Shown here: positions 9,276 through 20,700 of the stretch, piece by piece
Layout: every line of letters starts with the position of its first letter
Position numbering within the stretch: the first letter of the stretch is position 1
Source: CAWIJK01 sp963836375
GTDB taxonomy: Bacteria; Actinomycetota; Acidimicrobiia; Acidimicrobiales; RAAP-2
Assembly (NCBI GenBank): GCA_963836375.1
Contig: CAWIJK010000002.1
Span: 1,178,001 to 1,242,000 of the forward strand
Length of the DNA: 64,000 nt
Reading direction: 5' to 3'
Notes under the pieces: model-generated
Databases searched by the model: none
What the model saw: the letters and a program-made list of their open reading frames with translations, nothing else
What the model was told of the DNA's origin: nothing
Made by a program: the position numbers and the translations under genes

Positions 9276-10108
9276 GGCGTCGGGTACCACTGGACGACGG
9301 CGACGTAGGCCAGCTGGTTCAAGTTGGCCATGGGTTGGACCTGCACGGTCATCTGGCTGGCGCCGGGCAGGGTGTGGATGGAGGTCACGAAGGCCACCGG
9401 GATCCCTGGGGGGAACTCGCCGCCCTGCAGGCCGTTGGTGTACATCACCTGGTGCGCGTGGATCGGCGTCCCCGGAGCGATGAAGTCGGCGGTCAGCGGG
9501 TCGTCGGGGCCCTGCCCGTCGACCGTCGCCTGCTGGGCCGGGTCGCCGAAGGTCACGCCCACCTTGGACTGGCCGTCGGTCAGGAGGCGGACGGTCGCCG
9601 AGCTGTGGTTGGCCTGGACGATCTGGCCGACCAGCCCTCCGGCCCCCACGACCGGCATGCCGACGTCCACCCCCTCAGAACGCCCCTTGTCGATCTGGAT
9701 GGTGGCGGCGAAGTTCGAGGCCGAGACGGCCTGGGTCTCGGCCATCACCGTCGGGATCTGTCCGAGGAAGGCCAGGTGTTCGAGGGCCATCACCTGGCGC
9801 AGCTGTCGGTCCTCGAACGGCTGGGTGGCCGCCTGTTGCCGCAGCCTCCCCAGCTCGGCCTGCAACTTATGGTTCTCCTCCACCACTGAGCCGTAGTGGA
9901 ACGCCCCGGCGAAGAAGTTCCCGATCGGCTCGAGGACGTCGTTCACGCCCGAGCGGATCGGGGAGAAGATGTCGTTGGCCACCGACCGCAGACCCGAGGT
10001 GATCGAGTGGGTACGTCCGCTCGTGTCGATGCTGATCACGGTCACCGAGATCAGGATCAGCACGATCAGGGTGGTCAGGGTGCGGCGGGACCGCCTGGGT
10101 TTGGCCAC
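9272..10108 (-). CDS. mreC: rod shape-determining protein MreC
   Basis: A 278-residue bitopic protein. It has a basic N-terminus (AKPRRSRRTL), one membrane helix (LIVLILISVTVISI), a coiled coil (VVEENHKLQAELGRLRQQ) and the beta-domain pair (IQIDKGRSEGVDVGMPVV; VRLLTDGQSKVGV) that MreC uses to scaffold PBP2 and MreD outside the membrane. It starts with GTG, 22 bases after mreB. Confidence 0.95.
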   Translation of the reverse strand: MAKPRRSRRTLTTLIVLILISVTVISIDTSGRTHSITSGLRSVANDIFSPIRSGVNDVLEPIGNFFAGAFHYGSVVEENHKLQAELGRLRQQAATQPFEDRQLRQVMALEHLAFLGQIPTVMAETQAVSASNFAATIQIDKGRSEGVDVGMPVVGAGGLVGQIVQANHSSATVRLLTDGQSKVGVTFGDPAQQATVDGQGPDDPLTADFIAPGTPIHAHQVMYTNGLQGGEFPPGIPVAFVTSIHTLPGASQMTVQVQPMANLNQLAYVAVVQWYPTP

Positions 10109-10130
10109 CCGGGGACGCCCCGCTGCTCGG

Positions 10131-11162
10131 TCAGCGCGAAGACGAGGTGATGAGCACCCTCTTCAGGGCGTCGAACTCCTCGAGGCACTGCCCGCTCCCG
10201 ATGGCCACGCAATTCAGCGGGTCACGGGCCACGACGATCGGCATGCCGGTCTCGTGCTGGAGCCGCGAGTCGAGGCCGTGCAGGAGGGCACCGCCCCCGG
10301 TCAGCACGATTCCCTGCTCCATGATGTCGGCGGCCAGCTCGGGCGGCGTGCGGTCCAAGGTGACCTTCACGGCGTCGATGATGGCCGAGACCGGCTCGTC
10401 GATGGCGTGGCGGATCTCCTCGGTCGAGATGACCACGGTCTTGGGCAGGCCGGTCACCAGATCGCGACCACGGATCTCGGCGTGCAGCTCCTCTTCGAGC
10501 GGGAAGGCCGAGCCGAGCGAGATCTTGATCTCCTCCGCCGTGCGCTCACCGAGGGCCAGGCTGAACTCCTTCTTCACGAACGACACGATCGCCTCGTCCA
10601 GTTCGTCGCCGCCGATGCGGACCGACTGGCTGGTGACGATGCCCCCGAGGGAGATCACCGCGACCTCGGTCGTGCCACCGCCGATGTCGACGACCATGTT
10701 GCCGGTCGGCTCGTGCACCGGTAGTCCGGCACCGATGGCGGCGGCCATCGGCTCTTCGATGATGTAGGCCTTGCGGGCGCCGGCGTACTCGGCCGCCTCC
10801 ATGACGGCGCGCTGCTCGACGCCGGTGATACCCGAGGGCACGCAGATAACCATGCGCGGCTTGGCGAAGCGGCGCTGGTGCACCCGGTGGATGAAGTAGC
10901 GCAGCATCTTCTCGCAGATCTCGAAGTCGGCGATGACGCCGTCCTTCAGCGGCCGGATGGCCTGGATGTTCGACGGTGTCCGACCGATCATCCGTTTGGC
11001 CTCGGCACCGACGGCCAGCGGCCGTCCGTCCTTCACGTCGACGGCGACCACCGACGGCTCGTTCAAGACGATGCCGCGGCCCCGCACGTAGACGAGCGTG
11101 TTGGCCGTGCCGAGGTCGACGGCCATGTCGCGGCCGAGCAGGTTGAGGCGGTTCTCGGACAT
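10131..11162 (-). CDS. mreB: actin-like rod shape-determining protein MreB
   Basis: A 343-residue bacterial actin that directs lateral wall synthesis from the inner membrane face. It has the phosphate 1 motif MAVDLGTANTLVY, the phosphate 2 motif VVDIGGGTTEVAV and the adenosine motif GIVLTGGGALL. I start it at the ATG at 11162 with GAGAGG about ten bases upstream; a longer in-frame start adds 23 Arg/Pro-rich residues and is unlikely. It heads the mreB-mreC-mreD-mrdA run. A 239-base gap separates it from ndk and probably carries its promoter. Confidence 0.97.
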   Translation of the reverse strand: MSENRLNLLGRDMAVDLGTANTLVYVRGRGIVLNEPSVVAVDVKDGRPLAVGAEAKRMIGRTPSNIQAIRPLKDGVIADFEICEKMLRYFIHRVHQRRFAKPRMVICVPSGITGVEQRAVMEAAEYAGARKAYIIEEPMAAAIGAGLPVHEPTGNMVVDIGGGTTEVAVISLGGIVTSQSVRIGGDELDEAIVSFVKKEFSLALGERTAEEIKISLGSAFPLEEELHAEIRGRDLVTGLPKTVVISTEEIRHAIDEPVSAIIDAVKVTLDRTPPELAADIMEQGIVLTGGGALLHGLDSRLQHETGMPIVVARDPLNCVAIGSGQCLEEFDALKRVLITSSSR

Positions 11163-11401
11163 CGAGGTGCGGTTCCTCTCGGGGGTGGGCGTTGGACCGG
11201 GCGGCCGTGCCCGGGACCGGTTCCCGCCCAAGGCTACGGGACGGTCGGGAACGGCACAAGGCTGGGCCCGTCGTCCGGGCGGCCACGGCCGGGGTGTTCG
11301 GGCGACGTCGGGGCCCCGGTCGGCGGGGACGACTCCGGGGCTCTACCCCCGGGCGGCCCCGGCCAAGCTAGCCGATCGGGGCCCGTGGTCGCCCGGCCGG
11401 C

Positions 11402-11815
11402 TCAGGCGAGGTCGGGGAAGAAGAGGCCGATCTCCCGGCTGGCCGACGCCGCCGAGTCCGAGCCGTGGACGAGGTTCTCGGTGAGCTCGATCGCCAGGTC
11501 ACCGCGGATCGTGCCCGGGGCGGCCGCTTTGGGGTCCGTGGCCCCCATGAGGTTCCGGACCACCTTGTAGGTCTCGTCGCCCGGGCCCTCGACCACCATG
11601 ACGACGGCCGGCGACCGGGTGATGAAGGCCACCAGGTCCGCGTAGAAGGGCTTGCCCTCGTGCTCGGCGTAGTGGACGGCGGCCACGTCGGTGGTGATGG
11701 TGCGGAGCTCGGCCGCCACGAGGACCAGCCCCTTGCGCTCGAGCCGGCCGACGATCTCTCCGACCAGTCCCCGCTCGACGCCGTCGGGCTTCACGATGAC
11801 GAGAGTGCGGTTCAC
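11402..11815 (-). CDS. ndk: nucleoside-diphosphate kinase
   Basis: A 137-residue enzyme that moves the gamma-phosphate from NTPs to NDPs through a phosphohistidine. It opens MNRTLVIVKPDGVERGLVGEI and has the catalytic histidine in LVHGSDS, within the family pattern NxxHGSDS. The nucleotide-binding segment VRNLMGATDP is also present. It starts with GTG and lies 66 bases after folC. Confidence 0.97.
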   Translation of the reverse strand: MNRTLVIVKPDGVERGLVGEIVGRLERKGLVLVAAELRTITTDVAAVHYAEHEGKPFYADLVAFITRSPAVVMVVEGPGDETYKVVRNLMGATDPKAAAPGTIRGDLAIELTENLVHGSDSAASASREIGLFFPDLA

Positions 11816-11881
11816 GAGCCGCGGACGATAGCAGCAGTGGCCGCCGGCCCATCCCCAGGGGGTGCCGAGGGGCGGGGCGGA

Positions 11882-13207
11882 TCACGCCCGGGTGACGCCC
11901 CCGGCCAGCAAGACCCGGGCGTCGGCCACCACGTAGAGCGAGCCGGCCACCACCAACAACCCGTCGTCGGCCACGACCGAGCGGGCGGCGCCCACCGCCT
12001 CGGCCACCGAGGCGGTGGGCGTCACCGACAGCCCGAGGGCCCGGGCCGCCTCGGCCAGGGTTTCGACCGGCAGGGCCCGGGGAGAGTCGGGGGGGCAGGC
12101 CAGCACCGTTCGGACCCCGGCCCGGGCCAGCGGGGCCAACATGGCCGACGGGTCCCGGCCGCGGAGCATCCCGACCACCGCCACCCCCTCGCCCTCGACG
12201 GCGAACTCTTCGAGCAGTGCGTCGGCGAGGGCCTCCATGCCGGCCACGTTGTGGGCCCCGTCGACCAGGCACAGCGGGCGGCGGCCCACGACCTCGAGCC
12301 GGCCCGGCACGCGCACCGCGGCGAACCCGTCCTCCACCAGGTCCTCGGTGAGCGGTGCCCCGAAGAAGGCCTCGGTGGCGGCCAGCGCGCATGCGGCATT
12401 CACCCCTTGGTGAGGCCCGTGGAGCGGGACGAGGACCTCGCCGTAGGCGGCCCCGGGCGTGCGCAGGTCGACCAGCCGCCCGCCGACGGCCACCCGGTTG
12501 ACCACGCAGTCGAACTCGGTGCCCCGGAGCCACACCTCGAGAGCCCCCACCTCATCGGCCCGGGCGGTGATGGCGGCGACCAGTTCGGGCCGGGTCTCGC
12601 CGATCACCACCCGGCTGCCGGCCTTGATGATCCCGGCCTTGTCGGTGGCGATGCCCTCCAGGGTGGGACCGAGAACCTCGGTGTGGTCGAAGCTGATGTT
12701 GGTGACCACGGCGACCTCGGCGTCGACCACGTTGGTGCAGTCCCAGGTGCCCCCCAGCCCCACCTCCACCACGGCCACGTCGACCGCCTCGTCGGCGAAC
12801 CAGGTGAGGGCGGCGGCCGTGAGCAGCTCGAAGCGGGTCGGACGGTCGCTGAGCAGCGGCTCGAGCAGGCAGAGCCGGCTCAGCACCGCGGTGAGGGCCT
12901 CGTCGTCGATCGGCACCGAGTTGGCCGCCAGGCGCTCGTTGACGGCCGAGAGGTTGGGACTGGTGTACGTGCCGACGCTCAGGCCGCTCGCCCCGAGCAG
13001 GGAGGTCACCATGGCCGCCGTCGAGCCCTTGCCGTTGGTCCCGGTCAGGTGGACCGAGGGGAAGGCCCGCTCCGGGTCGCCCAGGAGGGTGCACAACTCG
13101 CGCATGCGCTCGAGGGTGGGCAGGGCCCGCCGGGACGGGACCGAGGACTCGAAGTCGGTGTGGGCGTCCAGCCAGGCCAGGGCCTCCCCGAGGGAGGTGA
13201 ACGGCAT
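11882..13207 (-). CDS. folC: bifunctional dihydrofolate/folylpolyglutamate synthase
   Basis: A 441-residue Mur-ligase-family enzyme that adds glutamate to dihydropteroate and folates using ATP. It shows the P-loop LTGTNGKGSTAAMV, the VDVAVVEVGLGG metal/ATP region, NISFDHTEVLG, and the C-terminal-domain segment LVDGAHNVAG. I start at the ATG at 13207; a GTG two codons earlier is equally possible, and no strong ribosome site is seen. It begins 14 bases after the clpX stop. valS, often found between clpX and folC, is missing. Confidence 0.95.
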   Translation of the reverse strand: MPFTSLGEALAWLDAHTDFESSVPSRRALPTLERMRELCTLLGDPERAFPSVHLTGTNGKGSTAAMVTSLLGASGLSVGTYTSPNLSAVNERLAANSVPIDDEALTAVLSRLCLLEPLLSDRPTRFELLTAAALTWFADEAVDVAVVEVGLGGTWDCTNVVDAEVAVVTNISFDHTEVLGPTLEGIATDKAGIIKAGSRVVIGETRPELVAAITARADEVGALEVWLRGTEFDCVVNRVAVGGRLVDLRTPGAAYGEVLVPLHGPHQGVNAACALAATEAFFGAPLTEDLVEDGFAAVRVPGRLEVVGRRPLCLVDGAHNVAGMEALADALLEEFAVEGEGVAVVGMLRGRDPSAMLAPLARAGVRTVLACPPDSPRALPVETLAEAARALGLSVTPTASVAEAVGAARSVVADDGLLVVAGSLYVVADARVLLAGGVTRA

Positions 13208-13221
13208 GGCCACCGGTGGGC

Positions 13222-14496
<1,275 letters not shown>

Positions 14497-14575
14497 GGCG
14501 CCCCGACTCCTCTCGTTTCGTTCCCGACCTGGTCCTGTGTCCGCTACCCGTGCCCGGATCGACCCGAGACCGTGC

Positions 14576-15223
14576 CTACGCCGCGCCGACGGCCTCGAGG
14601 GACGCCGCCTCCCGGACGGTGATCACCTCGTCGATCACCCCGTAGGCGACGGCCTCTTGGGCCGTCATCACGAAGTCCCGGTCGGTGTCCTTGGCCACCT
14701 TGTCGTGGGCCTGGCCGGTGTCCTCGGCCAGCATCCCGGTGAGCAGGTCGCGGATTCGGAGGATCTCCTTGGCCTGCAGCTCGATGTCGCTGGCCTGGCC
14801 CTCGACCCCCCCGAACGGCTGGTGCAGGAGGATCCGGGCGTGCGGGAGGGCGAAGCGCTTCCCGTGGGCCCCGGCGGCCAGCAGCACCGCGGCGGCCGAC
14901 GCCGCCTGCCCGAAGCAGAAGGTGGAGATGTCCGGCTTCAAGAACTTCATGGTGTCGTAGATGGCGAAGAGGGCCGTGATGTCACCGCCCGGAGAGTTGA
15001 TGTAGAGGTGGATGTCCTTGTCGGGCTCCTCGGACTCCAAGAAGAGCAGCTGGGCGCAGACCAGGTTGGCCACCGTGTCGTCGATCGGGGTGCCGAGGAA
15101 GATGATCCGCTCCTTGAGGAGGCGGGAGTACAGGTCGTAGGCCCGCTCACCGCGGTTCGACGACTCCACCACGGTTGGCACCAGGTAATTGCTGGCCCGG
15201 AATCTGTCGTCGTGCATGCTCAT
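14576..15223 (-). CDS. clpP: ATP-dependent Clp protease proteolytic subunit
   Basis: A 215-residue serine protease that forms the Clp barrel. The catalytic triad is visible: Ser in FGQAASAAAV, His in ALPHARILLHQP, Asp in DTDRDFVM. Its ATG overlaps the tig stop as ATGA, so it is translated right after trigger factor. Actinobacteria often have clpP1-clpP2 in tandem; here there is only one clpP at this locus, so a second copy, if any, is elsewhere. Confidence 0.97.
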   Translation of the reverse strand: MSMHDDRFRASNYLVPTVVESSNRGERAYDLYSRLLKERIIFLGTPIDDTVANLVCAQLLFLESEEPDKDIHLYINSPGGDITALFAIYDTMKFLKPDISTFCFGQAASAAAVLLAAGAHGKRFALPHARILLHQPFGGVEGQASDIELQAKEILRIRDLLTGMLAEDTGQAHDKVAKDTDRDFVMTAQEAVAYGVIDEVITVREAASLEAVGAA

Positions 15224-16632
15224 CCCTCCGTCTCCTCCCCGCTCGTCCCCACCTGGTCGCTTGGCCCCTCTTCGGTGCGGGGTGCTGCACCCTCGTCGTC
15301 GGAGTCCTCCCCTTCGGCCCCCTGGTCGACCGCCAGCTCCTCACGGGAGATCGGGTTGCCCTCGTCATCGACCAACTCAACGTGGTCGATGAGCCACGTC
15401 ATCGCCTTGGCCTTCTTTTGCTCCGAGCGTACCGCGGCAGTCCTGCCGGCGTGGTCGAGGCGCTCCCGCAGCTCGGCCAGATCGATCTCCATCCGCTCCG
15501 CCATCACCGACAATTCGCTGGTCAGGTCCTCGTCGTCCACGACGAGCCCTTCGGCCTCGGCCAGCGCCCGGAGCGCGAGGTCGGCCTTGACCGCCCGGGC
15601 GGCCTCCACCCGCACCTCGGCCACCAGTTCTTCGCCGGTGCGCCCGGTGGCCGCCAGGAGCTGGTCGATGGTGAGGCGCTGCTCCTCGAGCCGGTGGTTG
15701 AGGTCGTGCACCCGTTGGCGCACCTCGTCGTCGACCAGGACCTCGGGGACCTCGTCGTCGTCGACCAGATTGCTCAGCTCGTCCAGTGCCTTCTCCCGCA
15801 GGGCCAGCTGGGCTTGGACCACCTTCACCTTGCCCATCCGCTCGGTGAGGTCGGCCCGGAGGGCCTCGACCGTGTCGAACTCCGAGCTCTCCGAGGCCCA
15901 CTCGTCGGTCAGCTGGGGGAGCTTCTTCTCCTTCACGTCCTTCACGAGCACCCGGAAGGACACCGGACCCGCCCCTTCCGGCGTGGCCGAGAAGGCCAGG
16001 ATGTCGCCCACCTTGGCCCCCCGGAGCTGCTCGTCGAGCTCGGGCACGACCCGGCCGCTCCCCACCTCGTAGAGGAAGTCGTCGGCCCCCATGACCTCCT
16101 GGCCGCCGCCGTCGGTCCCGTGGACGTCGATGGTCACGTTGTCCCGGTCGACGGCCGAGCGCCCCACCTCGACCAGTTCGGCCTCGGTCTCGCGCATCCG
16201 CTCCAGCTGTGCCTCGATCTCCTCGTCGGCCACCCGGGGCGACGGCAGGGTCACCCGCAACCCCGCGTACCCGGGGATGGCCACGATCGGGCGCACCTCG
16301 ACGACGGCGTCGAAGGCCACCGCGCCGCCCTCCTCCCCCGACGTGATGTCGATCTCGGGCGAGGCGATCGGCTCGACGCCGGCCTCGGCGACGGCCTGGG
16401 CGTAGAAGTCGGGAAGCGCCTCGCGCAGGGCCTCGGCCCGCAGCGCCCCCGCCCCGCCCATCCTGGCCTCGAGCACCTGGCGGGGCACCTTGCCGGGACG
16501 GAAGCCCGGGATCCGGGCTTGGCGCGAGATATCGCGCACCATCTCGTCGAGGACCTTGTCCACGTCGGGCTCGTCGATCTCGACGGACAACCGGACCTTG
16601 TTGCCCTCGACGGGTTCGGTGGTGGCTCGCAT
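15220..16632 (-). CDS. tig: trigger factor
   Basis: A 470-residue ribosome-bound chaperone and prolyl isomerase. The ribosome-binding signature is seen as IPGFRPGKVPRQVLEAR, followed by an FKBP-like domain (VDRDNVTIDVHGTDGGG; LRGAKVGDILAF) and a long helical C-terminal domain. An acidic Glu/Asp/Ser tail of about 30 residues ends the protein. It heads the tig-clpP-clpX-folC-ndk series. Confidence 0.96.
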   Translation of the reverse strand: MRATTEPVEGNKVRLSVEIDEPDVDKVLDEMVRDISRQARIPGFRPGKVPRQVLEARMGGAGALRAEALREALPDFYAQAVAEAGVEPIASPEIDITSGEEGGAVAFDAVVEVRPIVAIPGYAGLRVTLPSPRVADEEIEAQLERMRETEAELVEVGRSAVDRDNVTIDVHGTDGGGQEVMGADDFLYEVGSGRVVPELDEQLRGAKVGDILAFSATPEGAGPVSFRVLVKDVKEKKLPQLTDEWASESSEFDTVEALRADLTERMGKVKVVQAQLALREKALDELSNLVDDDEVPEVLVDDEVRQRVHDLNHRLEEQRLTIDQLLAATGRTGEELVAEVRVEAARAVKADLALRALAEAEGLVVDDEDLTSELSVMAERMEIDLAELRERLDHAGRTAAVRSEQKKAKAMTWLIDHVELVDDEGNPISREELAVDQGAEGEDSDDEGAAPRTEEGPSDQVGTSGEETEG

Positions 16633-16746
16633 AGCGGGTGCCTCACTCTACCGGGCCTCTTGGAGGTCCCCGTCCCGAGGGCCGGCGACGACCTGGGCCC
16701 GGTCGGGGCCGAACCCGAGGAGAGCGCCAGCGCCCGGCGGTGCCGC

Positions 16747-17580
16747 TCAGATCATGAACGCCATGGCGTCGAGGACCCGTCGGCCCAACGCGCCGTCCCC
16801 AGTGACCCGCGCCGCGCCCGAGGCGAGCACCTCGTCGGCCGAGATCCGTCCGCACCCGAGGCGCCAGAAGGTCTCGTCGTCGAGCTCGAGGCGGACCGTG
16901 GGCCGGTCGGGCACCGGGTCGGCCGGTCGGGCCCGGCCGGCGTCCATCCGCACGGCGAGCGACACCGGGACCGGCCCGGTGACCGTCCAGAGCACCGAGG
17001 AGCCGTCCGGCGGCGCCACCACCTTGCCGACGACGTAGCCCATGGCCGAGGCCACCCGGTCGACGGAGATCCGCTCACCGGCCCCGCCACGCCCTCCGGG
17101 GCGCCCGAGCGCCCGGCGGGCGTCTTGCTCGTGGACCCAGCTGTCGAACACCCGCACCACCATGAAGTCGCGGTAGGCGACCTCGCCCACCGGGCTCCAT
17201 CCGACCCGGACCCAGTCCTCGGGGCCGAGGCCCGCCAGCTGGTCGAGCCGTCGGGCCGTCACCGCGGCGAACTCGGCCAGCACATCGTCGCCCCGCCGTT
17301 CCCTGCGGGCCGCCACCCAGGCCTCGTTCAGCTCCCCCATCGGGTTCCGCACGTGCCCGGGCACCGGGCCACCGAGGACCGGGGCAGCATCGCCCATGAG
17401 CGAGCGCTCGATCCCGATCAGGTGCGACAGCAGGTCCCGGACGCTCCAGCCCGGACAGTCCGTGGGCCGGTCCCACTCCTCGGGCTCGAGTCCCGAGCAG
17501 GCGTCGACGGTCGAGGCCCAGACCTCCTCGAGCTGGCCGATCACCGGCTCGGGGCGAGACGCTGGCAGGGGGACGGCCAT
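16747..17580 (-). CDS. maleylpyruvate isomerase family, DinB-like mycothiol-dependent protein (TIGR03083)
   Basis: A 277-residue soluble protein. The N-terminal DinB-like four-helix domain starts LEEVWASTVDACSGL and includes WDRPTDCPGWSVRDLLSHL. Candidate metal-binding histidines lie in SHLIGIE and in VHEQDARR. The C-terminal part resembles the SCP2/MDMPI C-domain. Members are thought to use mycothiol, the actinobacterial thiol, as cofactor; the substrate here is unknown. It is divergent from the GGDEF-EAL gene at 17703, with 122 bases between. Confidence 0.8.
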   Translation of the reverse strand: MAVPLPASRPEPVIGQLEEVWASTVDACSGLEPEEWDRPTDCPGWSVRDLLSHLIGIERSLMGDAAPVLGGPVPGHVRNPMGELNEAWVAARRERRGDDVLAEFAAVTARRLDQLAGLGPEDWVRVGWSPVGEVAYRDFMVVRVFDSWVHEQDARRALGRPGGRGGAGERISVDRVASAMGYVVGKVVAPPDGSSVLWTVTGPVPVSLAVRMDAGRARPADPVPDRPTVRLELDDETFWRLGCGRISADEVLASGAARVTGDGALGRRVLDAMAFMI

Positions 17581-17702
17581 GGTCCAATCGTAGGGTCCGG
17601 TCCCTCGGGTCCGCCCTTTTGGAGGCCCCGGGGGCCGGGTAGCATTGTGACCTGGACCTGGGGTTCTCCAGTGCCCCGGCCAGAGGGGAGAGAAGTCGAC
17701 GG

Positions 17703-20700
17703 ATGACGACGGCGGGGGCGACTCAGGTGGGTGCGGGGCCCCAGGACATCTCAGGGGCGGTGACGAGCGTCATCGTGCGCTACGTCCGGGCCCGGGCCGG
17801 CGAGACCGGGGTGACCCAGCTGCTGGCGGCCTCGGGCGAGCACCGGCCGGTGACCCTCCTCGAGGACCCCCGGAGCTGGAGCACCCACGACCAGGCCGTC
17901 GTCCTGCTGCACGCCGCCAGCCAGGTGACCGGCGATCCCGACATCGCCCGGCACGTCGGCGAAGAGATGCTGCGTCAGCACGACGGGACCGAGGTGGCGA
18001 ACCTGCTGCGGTCCCTCGGCTCGCCGTCCGAGCTCTTGCGCAACGTGACGGCGGCGGCGGCCAAGTTCACCACGGTCTCCTCGCTCGACCCCCTCGAGGT
18101 GGGCGACGCCCACGCCGTGGTCCGGGCCCACACGCGACCCGGGTTCTTGCGCCACCCGTACCTGTGCGACTTCACCAAGGGCCTGCTCTCCCAGGTACCG
18201 GCCCTCTTCGGGCTGGTGCCGGCCATGGTCACCGAATCGGAGTGCCAGGCGCGCGGCGGCCGGTTCTGCCTCTACAGCGTGGCCTGGGAGGGCGGGCAGT
18301 GGTCGTCATTCGTCGACGAGCGTTCGAGCCTCTACACCATGGCCTGGGGCGAGCAGGGCGTCGTCGAGGCCCGCTCGGAGCTCGAGATGGACGCCGAGAC
18401 CCGCGTCACCCTGCTGACCGAGCAGCTGCGACAGATGGACGGCCGCTTGGAGGAGGTCTTCTCGACCGCCTCGGACCTCTTGTCGATCGAGGACCTCTCC
18501 GAGCTGCTCGACAGCATCATGCGCCGGGCCGCGGGCGCCGTGAACGCCCCGCGGTACCTGCTGGTGGTGCGGACCGCGCCCGACGAGACCGTCCAGCTCC
18601 ACCACCACGGTTTCGGCGCCGCCGAGGCCCGCGAGCTGGCGGCCGAGCTGTGGCAACCCGATCCCGACGACGCCGACGGTTCGCGCCTCATCGTCGACAT
18701 CGCCTCGTCCCGCCAGACCTACGGGCGCCTGGCCGCCGTCTACCCCCCCGGGATGCGCTTCATGCCCCGGGAGCGGGAGATCTTCTCGCTCTACGCCAAC
18801 TACGCCGCCACGGCGCTCGACCTGGTGACGGCCCTGGCCGAGTCCAGGGGCTCGAACGCCACCGCCCGGGCGCTCTTGGACTTCTCCCGCTCGCTCTCGA
18901 GGGTCGGGACCACCGACGAGGTGTCCCAGACCCTGGCCGACACGGTCCCGGCCGTGGTCGGGTGCGAGCGGGCCTCGGTGATGCTCTGGGACCCCTACGA
19001 ACAGCGACTGGTCTTCAAGGCGCTCTCGGGGTCGGCACCTCCCCCCCGGCCCCGGACCGACGACGGGGACGGGCGCGACTTCACCTCCATCTCTCCGGAG
19101 GACTCACCGCTCGTCGGCACCGTCATGACCTCACGGGACATCGTGGTGCTCGACGGCTCCACCTCCGACCCGTTCCTGCTCGCCGTCCTGCACAGGTTCG
19201 GCATCGCCCTCAGCGTCATGGCCCCGCTGTTCAGCGACGAGGAGTTCCTGGGCATCGTGGCCGCCGACTTCCTCCAGGTGCCCAAGGTCGACCCCCGTCG
19301 CGACCGCGACCTCCAAGAGCGGCTCCGGGCCCTGGCCGACCAGGCGGTCACCGCCTTCCAGAACGCCCGCCTGCTCGAGCAGGTCGGCCACCTGGCCTGG
19401 CACGACGCCTTGACCGGACTGCCCAACCGGCGCCTGCTCGAGGACCGGGTCCGCCAGGAGATCGAACGGGCCAGCCGGCTCTCCGAGCCGTCGGCGGTCT
19501 TCTTCGTCGACCTCGACCGCTTCAAGAAGGTCAACGACACGATGGGCCACGGGGCGGGCGACGAGCTGATCAGGCAGGTGGCGGCCCGGCTGGTGGCCGT
19601 GGTCCGTCGACAGGACACGGTGGCCCGCCTGGGCGGCGACGAGTTCGCCATCCTGCTCCCCGGGATGGGCGAGGAGGTCACGGTGCGCCTCTTGGCCGAG
19701 CGGATGCTCGAGTCGTTGCACCAGCCCTATCTGATCGACGGTGCTGAGGTCTACACCTCGGCCAGCATCGGCGTCGCCTCGTACCCCGAGCACGGCAACA
19801 CCTACGACGAGCTGCTCAGCCGGGCCGACGAGGCGATGTACCGGTCCAAGGACATGGGCCGTAACACCTTCCAGATCTTCACCGAGAACCCCCAGAACAC
19901 GCTGCTCGGCGACGCCGAGCTCGAGGCCGACCTGCACCACGCCCTGGAGCGCAACGAGCTCTTCGTCCTCTACCAGCCCTACATCGATCTCCAGACCAAC
20001 CGGGTGGTCGGCGTCGAGGCCCTGGTCCGTTGGCGACACCCGGTCCGGGGGGTCATCGAGCCGGGGTCCTTCCTCCCCCAGGCCGAGGAGTCCCGCCTGA
20101 TCATCGCCATCGACGAGTACGTGATCCGCGAGGCGGCCCGCCAGATGGGCCGGTGGGCGGCCGAGGGGGTCGAGCCCCTCCGGATGTCGGTCAACGTGTC
20201 GGCCAGCGACCTGCTCCATCCCGGCTTCGTCCAGACCGTCGTCGGGGCGCTGGCCGAGCACGACGTCGATCCCGGTCGCTTCGAGGTCGAGATCACCGAG
20301 CGCATCTCCCCGGACCACGAGGGCGTGATGCGCCAGACCGTCGAGGAGCTGCGCAACCACGGGGTCCGCTTCTCGATCGAGGATTTCGGGGGCGGGGGCG
20401 CCTCGGTGGAGCAGGTGGCCGCCTTCCCGGTCAGCACGCTCAAGATCGACCGCTCGTTCGTCCAGATCCTCGGGCCGGCCGACGAGCTCGGCGCCCTCGG
20501 CTCGGCCATCGTCGGGATGGCCGAGCGCCTGGGGCTCGACTGCGTGGCCGAGGGGGTCGAGACATCCCACCAGAGCCGGATCCTGCTCCAACGGGGCTGC
20601 ACCACGGCCCAGGGCTTCTTCTTCAGCCCGCCCCTCTTCCCGGGCGACGTCAGCCGGATGCTCGAGGAGAAGTCGCCAGGCCGGGCGCCGGGCCCTGCAC